DNA of 64,000 nucleotides from Cricetomys ansorgei (taxonomy: Eukaryota; Chordata; Mammalia; Rodentia; Nesomyidae). The position numbers were made by a program, and so were the translations under genes. Positions 55,796 through 64,000 of this stretch are shown in pieces (positions within the stretch are counted from its first letter, which is position 1; every line of letters begins with the position of its first letter). Below the pieces are notes generated by a model that saw only the letters and a list, made by a program, of their open reading frames with translations, did not search any database and had not been told where the DNA came from. The stretch is taken from positions 434,001 to 498,000 of the forward strand of contig JAMJFZ010002500.1 in NCBI GenBank assembly GCA_026225945.1. Direction: 5' to 3'.

Positions 55796-56469
55796 TCCAG
55801 TGATAAGTAGCATTTGACCTGGGTGCAAGCTTCATTTCAGGGCTTTAGTCCTCAATAAGGGCTCTGCTGTGCTCTGGACAGAACAGATCTTAAGGATTTC
55901 TGGCTGACAAAACTCTTTCAACGTGTGGTGCGTGTGGTGACAGTAGCCTGGTCTTCTGATACAGACCTTTCCCACAGCTCTGAGAAAAACCTGACTTTTC
56001 TGCTTTTCTTTCCTAATACTTTGGGGAAACTATTTCTGAAATGGAAGCCGGAAGGATGGGTTGTCACAGTTATATGCACACCGGCTCAGAAGGTCTTACA
56101 CAACTGCTATTCTGCTCACATGAGAACCATTTCTTTTTTTAAACAGCATAGCAAGCCTTGTTAAAACAAGGCCTCAAAAAATTCGTTTGAGACTCAGAAT
56201 TGTTCCTCTCCACGGAAATCTTTAGTAAAAGGCGAAAGATTTATACGATCTGAAGAGAAACCAGAGTATACCGTTGGGCTACAGGTGTACAGTACTCGGT
56301 CAACCATATCTCCTAGGTCACCAATGGTAATTATTCGCCGCTAAAGATGAGTCACTGCTTCACTCATGTCAGATAAATTATTGAATTCTCTACATTTTCA
56401 GGAATTAGAATTCATAAAAAACAAAAAGAAAAGCAGACCCTTTTAAAATTATGTAAATACCTGTGTGCA

Positions 56470-56600
56470 GTGCATTGTGGGTATGCAAATATCGCCGAGT
56501 GGCCGCGTGGCCACCCTCGGTTTCCGGAAGTGTTTTGAATTTGTCCCAGTTGCCGCTAGGCGCTGAGCCGCCACCAGGTGTCAGGACGAAAGCCAGATTT
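56470..56600. promoter_or_regulatory. Small CpG-rich islet with transcription-factor-like motifs
   Basis: About 130 bp with roughly ten CpGs in an otherwise CpG-poor region. It has a perfect octamer ATGCAAAT (56,483), an ETS-type TTTCCGGAAG (56,521) and a CTCF-like GCCACCAGGTGTCAGG (56,570). No known gene starts here in related genomes that I know of. Confidence 0.4.
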
Positions 56601-56639
56601 GCAAGCCTACAACTGGTCCAATTTCAAAGTGCGACTTTG

Positions 56640-57015
56640 GCCTGGGTGCGCTTTTAATTCCAGCACTGGTAGGCAGAGCCTGAGGCAGGAGAATCCTTGA
56701 ATTTGAGGCCTTATTGGTCTACATAGCGAGAGCCAGGCCAGCCAAAGCAACATAAGAAAACCCACTGTAGAGCAGGTGTGTAGCATGCATGAGGGAATAG
56801 GTTCTATTCTCAGCTTCATCACACAAATACACAACAAAACAAAAAAAATTATTTTGAAAAAAAGTCTTGCCTTTAAAGGCTAGTGTCTACCTTGCAGCAA
56901 GGAGGTGGGTTTAATCTTTTTGAAAATCTTTTCAGCATGGCGTGGGTGGCAGATGGCTGAACTCTCAGCATTGGGGAGGCTGAGACAGAAGGACTGTGAG
57001 TTTTAGTAAGATAAG
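56640..57015 (+). mobile_element. B4-like and B1 fragments
   Basis: B1-like part 56,645-56,750 with an ID-like part 56,765-56,830; B1 fragment 56,935-57,005. Confidence 0.55.
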
Positions 57016-57499
57016 ACCTAAAATTAGGTAAGAGGTTGTTTTTCCAGGATTATTTAATACCATAGAAAAGTGCTCAACAGCTTTGGGAAAGAAGCAACTG
57101 AGGACATCCATACTTAATTTTAGTGCTCAGAACTGAACACTGGGCGTGGCACCGTCTATCACCAACCTCTCTTTATTATGGTGGGGAATTGTAGGAGGTT
57201 GTTTCTTTATTAGATTGATCTGGAAATCACTAAGTGCAAGAGGGTATGGAATTCATGGTGATCCTTCTGTCGTGGCCTCTTTCCAGTACTGTGATTATAG
57301 GTGTGAATCATGGCAGCTTCTTACAGTCTTATAGTCTCCTGATAGGCTGAGACTAGAGTCATGTGTCACTGATACTTTCAAAAATAGTTCTCCTACAGTA
57401 AATACACAGGGAAGAATAGGAGATCAAGATTTTGCATAATAAACAACTAATGTGCATATGTAAACGTGCGGTCCGTTATCGAATTGACCCTAAATAAGA

Positions 57500-57755
57500 A
57501 CGCATTTAGACCAACAGTGGCACACACTTGCAATCCTAGCACTCTAGGGTGTCGAGGCAAGAGGATTGGTGAGGTCATTGTTATTCTGAGCTGCATAGTA
57601 TGGTTGAGAATAGCCCGAGCTAGAGAGTGAAACCTTATCTCAAGAAACAAAAACAAAAACAGAGCTGGAGAGATGGTTCAGTAGGTATGAGCACAGACTG
57701 CTTTTGCAGAGGACCCCGGTTAGGCTCCCAGCGCTGATGGCAGGTGCCATAACTC
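57500..57755 (+). mobile_element. B1-like and partial B3 SINEs
   Basis: B1-like (+) 57,508-57,655; B3 5' part (+) 57,662-57,755 (GAGCTGGAGAGATGGTTCAG). Confidence 0.6.
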
Positions 57756-57779
57756 CTTCCACTAGGCTCACTTGTTAAT

Positions 57780-58650
57780 CTTTTACCATATTTATTCTCT
57801 CTCTCTTCTTTCTCGTCTGTCTATTCAACTATGTGCATGAGCACTTTTTTTTTTAATCACTCGAAGGTGAGTTAATCATGTCCCTTTCACCTTAAATATT
57901 TGTGTGTCTCCTAATAATAAGACAATTCTCACATATTACTGCAGAACAACCTCACATCATTAACTTTTTAACACAATTGATACTTTCCTAGGTGCCTGGG
58001 CATCATATTGGGTTGACATAGGTTGAAATCCCTCTGGCTTTCATCCTCTCCCACTGTAAGGAAACTTCTGGTCCTCTTTGAAGCCCATAATCCCCAGAAG
58101 ATAAGTCCCCAGTCACCAGGGGGTATAATGATACTAACAAACAAGAGCTCTTTGTCTACCCGTATGCCAGCTGCGATGATTAATCTTCATTGCTATCTTT
58201 AGAGATTCTAGAATCATCCAGGGGACTCTTTCATCCTTTGCCCCTTGCCTCAAAAATACATTCCAGCCACGGTAAATGGCTGGCTTGAGGTTTTCAGCAG
58301 GCTGGGCTATGCTCTCATATCTTTATGCCTTTTTGGGTACTTTCTTCCTTTTCTCAAGTGTTCTATCCCATTTTCTTCCTGTCTCAGAGACAGCTACTTA
58401 CTGTCTAGTCAGTGCTAACCTTCTCTGAATACTTCTGGTCCTTTCTCCAGCAGGTTACCAGTCCGTATACCAACGGTGGGCCTGTCCCATCACCCTCAGC
58501 CAGTTTCCTTTCTGGAATGTGTCTCTAGAAGGAATGTGTCCAATTGTCTCTGTATGCCTAGTTACTGGGTAGTGGGTAGTTCATAGAGTAAGGATTCAAA
58601 GTTACTTGACTGGAAGATTTCATGAGTTCACTCTGTGCTTGTTGGGATCA
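57780..58650. other. Intergenic interval with old repeat traces
   Basis: 57,915-57,990 looks like an old mammalian repeat. 58,111-58,127 holds a partial CTCF-like TCACCAGGGGGTAT. No coding exon found, although this is where upstream exons of the + strand intelectin relic would be expected. Confidence 0.35.
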
Positions 58651-58659
58651 AATAGTCTT

Positions 58660-58785
58660 TTTTATTGTTGTTGATATTTTTAGTTAAGGTCTCACTCTGT
58701 AGTCCAAGCTGACCTTGAATTCATAGCAGTACTCCTGCCTGAGCAAGCATAGTGGTTAGAGACATGAGCCACCACACCCTGCTTT
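58660..58785 (-). mobile_element. B1-like SINE (-)
   Basis: TTAAGGTCTCACTCTGTAGT, TTGAATTCATAGCAGTACTC, ATGAGCCACCACACCCTGCT. Confidence 0.6.
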
Positions 58786-58979
58786 CTTCATTTTCGCTGT
58801 GTATCTCAGACAGGCCAGGAGCTCATGATCCTTCTGTCTGCACTCCAGGATTTGATGGGAAGGAGGGGTCAAAGCCAAGTGTTGTTAGGGTCAGAGATTC
58901 TACAGGACTTGACCGGGAAGAGCTCATTGTACCATCAGCAAAGCAAGCCCCTCGTTGGTCTCCTCCTTCTGTCTCCCAG

Positions 58980-59126
58980 CTTCCCATCCGCGGAGGGAGG
59001 GTCTTCCCAGACGGAATCCCAGGCAGTGTGGGTACACCCTCTTCTGACTGGAGTGGCTACCGAGCACATGCAGCCCAGCCGCAGCAGGGAGATAACCGAG
59101 GCAGCCATAATTTTGTTGTACAGTGA
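58980..59126 (+). pseudogene. Intelectin last-exon pseudogene, inverted relative to the intact exon
   Basis: The + strand carries a decayed copy of the intelectin terminal exon. After a CTCCCAG acceptor at 58,979 it aligns along its whole length with the intact minus-strand exon at 62,814-62,966, but is 147 nt instead of 153. Recognisable fragments fall in different frames: VFPDGIP, SDWSGY, then SREITEAAIILLY. The protein is broken by at least two frameshifts, and the normal stop is shifted by a missing base after the Tyr codon. The retained splice-acceptor context shows a genomic duplication rather than a processed copy. I could not recognise other intelectin exons to its left, so it is either a single-exon relic or its partners are too decayed. 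Confidence 0.82.
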
Positions 59127-59499
59127 CAACAGTGTGACTTGGAGCTGAAAACTCATTGTAAAGACCCAGGCAGTTGGAGAAGAAACATCTGCAATACTAA
59201 CCAAGAGAGAAGGAAGACAAATTATGTCCATTTGTGGCTCCAGGCTTCTTCTTCTTTCTTTTTTTTTTTTTTTTTACAAATTGACTAATACCTGGATGTG
59301 GCTGGCCACATCTGGAATGCTGATTTCAGTGATTTCTTTGAAAGAAAGCCAAAAGCTTTGACAAGGCTGAACTATATCACCTGCACACAGGATGCTCGCC
59401 ACAGAAATTCTGGCTTGTCAGTAGGAGTCAGATGTCTCACACTGTCTTGTCCAAAATGTTAGCTTGGTTGTGACATTCCCAAACTTTATCACGACACTT

Positions 59500-59572
59500 T
59501 TTTTTATGGGTGCTGGGGCTTGAACTCAGGGCCTAAGCACACATACTACCACTGAGCTATACTCCCAGACTG
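59500..59572 (-). mobile_element. ID-like SINE (-)
   Basis: GTGCTGGGGCTTGAACTCAG and CTACCACTGAGCTATACTCC. Confidence 0.6.
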
Positions 59573-59914
59573 CCTGCTCCAACCACCTCCCCATTTTTCA
59601 CTTGGATTTTGACACTGATTCTCAAATAGCACGGGAGGTAGGAGAGGTAGCAGGACTTTGCCTCTCAGGGAGGATTATCAGATTTATACAAGGCCAACTT
59701 AAATGAGAGTTTTACATAAATAAGGGTTAATGTTTTTAGTGTAAGTATATTTCATGCAGTCTTTTATCTGGCAGTCCTGCCTCCCAAGAGTATTTGGCAG
59801 TGTCTGGAGATGTTGCCACCAAAAGGTTTTGGTGGGCGAAGGTAGGGGATGCATAATACTGGCTGCTAGTGAATAGGGGCTGCTGATACTGCAAGATAGC
59901 TTCAAAATAATTAG

Positions 59915-60095
59915 TAAAAATCTCATTGTGTGTGCGCACATGCATGCATTTGTGCACCATGGCTCACGTATGGAGTTCAGAGGACAACTTGCAGCAGTCT
60001 TCGCTCCTTCCACCATGCGAGTTCTGCAGACGGAGCTCATGCTATTAGACCCGGCAGCAGTACCTTTACCTGTTGAGCACGCCTCCAGCCCTAGA
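59915..60095 (-). mobile_element. B3-like SINE (-)
   Basis: GAGGACAACTTGCAGCAGTC, GTACCTTTACCTGTTGAGCA, CCTCCAGCCC. Confidence 0.6.
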
Positions 60096-60539
60096 GTTAA
60101 CCTCTGTCGTCCAGAGCATCCATTTTCTCCTACTCAAATGCATACTTGTGAACAATATTGTGTTACCTGATTATAATCCGCTTGGACTTTTACAGTGGAC
60201 TTCAAAGGAGACAGTGACCTGCCTTTCTTTCTTAGTGGCCTTGTTTACATGATAAATTTGGGAAATGTATAGATTATTCTGGAAGATTTTAGTGCCAGCC
60301 GTGTTAATTCTCAGCATCTCCATGCTCCCTTTTGTTTTTGTGCTTTAATTACTCCTTATGCCACTGGAACAATATGAGGGAGAAGATCTTTTGGAACCAT
60401 CAAGAGGTAGCTTGGGACAAGCTACAGGCATTGTGCATTGTGCATGAGATGAGTGTAACAGGCACCTGTCAGTCACTGAGACTTCTGAATACACAGGACT
60501 TGATGGAAAAAGGCAATGTCACGTTGCACCATGAATGGG

Positions 60540-60895
60540 TTTTATTTTGTTTTGAAATAAGTTCTTATTATGTGGCCTTGGCTGGCCTCAGCCTCACAGA
60601 GATCCTCCTGTCTCTGCCTCCCTAGTGCTGGGATTAAATATATGTGAGCCCCAGCTCCCCTTTTTTTGAGACAGGATATTGCTATGTAGCACCAGCTCAG
60701 TGGTCAAGGCCACTGGCTGATCTTCCAGAGGACCTGGGTTTGGCTCCTACAACCCACATTGTAGTCCACAACTGTCTGTAACTCTAGTTCTGGGGGATCT
60801 GATGCCTACTTCTGGCCTCCTTGAGCATCAGGAACACACACAGTAGACAGATTCATGTAGGCAAAATATTTATACATATAACAAAATGACAAATC
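60540..60895. mobile_element. B1 (-) and B3 (+) SINEs
   Basis: B1 (-) 60,548-60,655; B3 (+) 60,690-60,892. Confidence 0.7.
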
Positions 60896-61079
60896 CCTAA
60901 AGTCTGGTAACCTTCTGTTAAATTCTATTGGTTTTTTTGAATGCCATTTTACTTTCTTTTAGTTGTGTATGTATATTGTATGTGTGAGCATGATTGTGTG
61001 TGTGTGCAGGTAGTGTGCACATGACCAGTGCACATTGTGTGTGTGTGGCTAGAGATCCTCCTGAGTGTTGTCCTCTGTT

Positions 61080-61325
61080 GTTCTCTACCTTGTATTTCGA
61101 GATGGAGTCACTCACTGAACCTGGCACTCACTGGTTGCCCAGACTGGCCAGCATGCTCTGGGCATTGGCCCATCTGCATCTCCTTCGTCCTCCAGTGCTA
61201 GGGTTACATATGCTCAACCGTGCTGAGAGGAGGATCTCAACTCAGGAAGAAAGGAATGTGAGAAATATGAGGTAGAAAACAATCTATATATTCTTAAATT
61301 TTTTTTATTTATGTACACACCCACA

Positions 61326-61372
<47 letters not shown>

Positions 61373-61545
61373 TGTATGTTATTTTACTTGTTTGGTTTTT
61401 TGAGACTGGGTCTCCTATGTAGTCCTGTCTGTCTGGAGCTCTCTTTGTAGACCAGGATGGGCTCAAACTCACAGAGATCCAGCTCTGCCTTCTGGGTAAT
61501 GATGTAATTAAAGGTGTGCACCACCATGTCCAGCCTTCTTTCTCT
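61080..61545 (-). mobile_element. B1-like (-), (GT)n and B1 (-)
   Basis: Diverged B1 (-) 61,095-61,210; (GT)n 61,327-61,378 with two TATG interruptions; B1 (-) 61,392-61,535. Confidence 0.75.
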
Positions 61546-62020
61546 TTTAATTTCCACAATTTTTTTGTGGAAAATTTTTTTTTTGTCTTTAAATGCTGAT
61601 AAGTAATTGACATTTGGGATAGTAGAGAATCAGAAGGGCTTGCTATAATCATATTTGCATTCTAGAAAATAGAATGATTTTCTATGACAATAGGATGATT
61701 CATATGTAGTCACGGTTCAAAACTGATATTGTTTCCACCAGTAACACAAGGGGAATGGTATAGCCACTCGGCCTCTGAGCATACTTCTGAAGATGGGCAC
61801 CTACTAGGGTTAGCCACCGCTCAAAATTCTCAACACTGTAAATCTGCCAGTCTCGCCCTTTCCTAAGGGAATACCCCAGCTACCGGTGTTAGAATGCACC
61901 AGATGTGAGCATTGGGTTCTCTTCATTCTTTGGTGTACTTCCCAAAATAGACTATTTTCTTTTTTCAGGATTTTTAGGTTAAGGATCAGCCTAACACACG
62001 TATGAGATAGGACAGTATGA
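61545..62020. other. Unannotated interval
   Basis: No recognised repeat or gene; AT-rich left part. Confidence 0.35.
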
Positions 62021-62024
62021 CAGA

Positions 62025-62505
62025 GAAGAGGCTGTAGTTCTGTTGGCAGAGTGACTGGCTATCACGCGCAAAGCCCTGCGTCTGATCCCCAGCACCACAT
62101 AAACAGCGCATGGTGATGCACACTGTAATCCAAGCACCGAGGAGGTGGGGGCAGAAGTTAGGGTCACCCTTGGCTATGTGGGCAGTTTAAGGTCAATTTA
62201 GGATACATGAGACTCTGTTAAATGAAAAAAACGGAAGGGGCTGAGGAGAACAAGGAGGAAGAGGAGGAGGAGGATGGGAGGGGAATAAAGAGGTGGCTCA
62301 ACAGTCACAGAGACTGCTTCTTCAGAGAACCGGAGTGCAGTTACCAGCACTCACTTTAAGCGGCTTACAGCCTCTTATAACTCCAGTTCCAAGGAATCCG
62401 ATGCCCTCTCCTGGACTCAGCAGGCACTGCACATAATGTGTGGTGCACGTTACCACCGAGACACGTAAACACATGATTTTTTTTTTTTTTTAAATCTTTA
62501 AAAAC
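62025..62505 (+). mobile_element. B4 (ID+B1), purine tract and B3 SINE
   Basis: ID part 62,030-62,100 (GTCTGATCCCCAGCACCACA) joined to B1-like 62,105-62,222; (GGA)n-rich tract 62,240-62,285; B3 (+) 62,287-62,480. Confidence 0.65.
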
Positions 62506-62689
62506 AAACCAAGGAAGTAGTGGAGTACAGTGCCTCCTCCCTGCCCTGTATCCCTCAGGATGTTTGAGAATACTTCAAAGAATATTGCTGTGTCAGGGTC
62601 CAGCCCTGATATCCCCAAAACAACCAACCGGGACAGCAGAAACTCTTGAAACTTCCCACCCCTGCAAAAAAAGATTCATGAAGACACTA

Positions 62690-62813
62690 AGCCTGCAACA
62701 AACATGATCTATTCTCCTTTCCTATGTCATTAGCATTCTAGTTACTAGGTAAGTTTTCCCCATGCTTGTGAGTCCGCAGATGGGAGAAGCCTGCGTCCTG
62801 TACCACAAAGCTC
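62690..62813 (-). terminator. Intelectin 3' UTR with variant polyadenylation hexamer
   Basis: Reading down the minus strand from the stop there is about 110 nt of short UTR, then AATAGA at 62,713-62,708. The UTR resembles the human ITLN1 3' UTR, including the segment ACTTACC(T/C)AGTA(A/G)CTAGAATG, where I recall a canonical AATAAA. No AATAAA is present on this strand between 62,580 and 62,813. Cleavage would be expected near 62,685-62,695. Confidence 0.55.
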
Positions 62814-63190
<377 letters not shown>

Positions 63191-63214
63191 GGGAAAATAA
63201 ATCACTGGGAGAGA

Positions 63215-63216
<2 letters not shown>

Positions 63217-63251
<35 letters not shown>
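63217..63251. repeat. (GT)17 microsatellite
   Basis: Uninterrupted GT repeat 250 bp upstream of the intelectin exon acceptor, inside that gene's intron. Confidence 0.95.
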
Positions 63252-63252
<1 letters not shown>

Positions 63253-63353
63253 ACATACATGACACAAATGTACCTATGTGAAACTAGAGGTTAGAGGACA
63301 ACTGTTGTGGAAGTTTACTTTTAGTTCTGTTTAAAATAATTGTTTTGTGCACT

Positions 63354-63640
63354 GTTGGAAAAGGGATGCACAGGTCCTGGCGTTTTGTGTTGTCTGCAGG
63401 TGTTGGGTTTCTGTGGGGGATGTTTGATTGCTTATGATCTGCCCCTGAGGAGTTCTGAATGAATAAAAACAGCTGAGCTAAGATGCTCAGGGTTCCACTG
63501 TTGGGTATGGTGCTTTCCATGATGGTAGTTCCCTCTGCTGAAGTCTGGCAAGGCTTCCACCTCTGATTATGCCTCCTTGTCCTTCTTGGGTGAGTTGCCA
63601 CAGCAGCTAAATACTACAGACAATCTTCACATATTGGTTC
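63354..63640 (+). repeat. LTR-like repeat with polyadenylation signal
   Basis: Related to 33,840-34,000 (GGTTCCACTGTTGGGTATGG, TTTCCATGATGGTAGTTCC, CTCCTTGTCCTTCTTGGG). It carries GAATGAATAAAAAC near 63,458, as expected inside an LTR. It starts TGTTGGAA. It lies in or near the intelectin last intron. Confidence 0.45.
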
Positions 63641-63647
63641 TTGCCGT

Positions 63648-63872
63648 CCCATCTTGTTTGAAACAGGCTTTCTTCACCACTGCGGTAGCCCTGCTAGCTT
63701 ACCTCAACTAGAGGATCTCCTGTCTCTGTCTCCCATTCCTCTCAGGAGACACTGGAATTACAAACACCTCCACTACTGTGTCCAGCTGTCATATGGGTTC
63801 TGGAGATATGAACTCAGATCACCAGACTTGCACCACAAGTACTTTTACCCACTAAGCCATCTCTTCAGCCCC
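63648..63872 (-). mobile_element. B1-like (-) and B3-like (-) SINEs
   Basis: B1-like 63,652-63,787 (CACTGGAATTACAAACACCT, GTCCAGCTGTC); B3-like 63,788-63,870 ending CTAAGCCATCTCTTCAGCCC. Confidence 0.6.
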
Positions 63873-64000
63873 AAAGAAGCATGGTTTTGAAGGTGACTTT
63901 CCCTGGCCTTTCATGATCTTTCTCAGCTTCCTGTTCACCATTCAGGAAGCCATACTGCTCTGATGTGCTTTTTCCTGTACAATTTTGCTGACTCACTGTG

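Overview
This window is mammalian nuclear DNA from a muroid rodent. The evidence is GT-AG introns, a CpG-island promoter, and very dense rodent SINEs (B1, B2/B3, ID, B4). There are also (CA)n/(GT)n microsatellites, rodent L1 fragments and solo LTRs. The one complete gene, F11r (junctional adhesion molecule A), gives a predicted 301-residue protein. It differs from the mouse and rat proteins as I remember them by scattered substitutions and two small indels, so a cricetid (hamster, vole or deer-mouse type) is more likely than Mus or Rattus. That species call is inference.

Layout. 1-5,580: upstream intergenic DNA, almost wholly SINEs plus two other dispersed repeats. 5,600-6,340: F11r promoter/CpG island with exon 1 (start codon 5,958). 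6,019-26,887: the 20.9-kb first intron, holding an L1 3' segment with several nested insertions, two antisense solo LTRs, several MIRs and many SINEs. 26,888-29,262: exons 2-10 packed into 2.4 kb, including a 13-nt microexon. The 3' UTR follows, with a polyadenylation signal at 30,146.

30,200-58,900: a long gene-poor, repeat-rich stretch. It holds three more solo LTRs, three URR1-like hAT elements (a fourth lies in intron 1), a 7SK RNA pseudogene (41,734) and an RPL10A processed pseudogene (50,653). It also holds a strong CTCF-type motif (39,439) and a small CpG-rich islet (56,470-56,600).

58,980-64,000: the edge of an intelectin locus. A decayed copy of the intelectin last exon lies on the + strand (58,980-59,126). 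An intact terminal coding exon of an intelectin gene lies on the - strand (62,814-62,966); the rest of that gene must lie past the right edge. F11R next to intelectin genes agrees with the known mammalian order (USF1-TSTD1-F11R-ITLN).

F11r encodes an epithelial, endothelial and leukocyte adhesion protein and intelectin a secreted microbial-glycan lectin. They are neighbours but the sequence shows no shared regulation. I found no evidence of an undescribed multi-gene system. The points most worth following are the altered JAM-A tail, the inverted intelectin exon relic, the intelectin polyadenylation signal and a few candidate regulatory sites.
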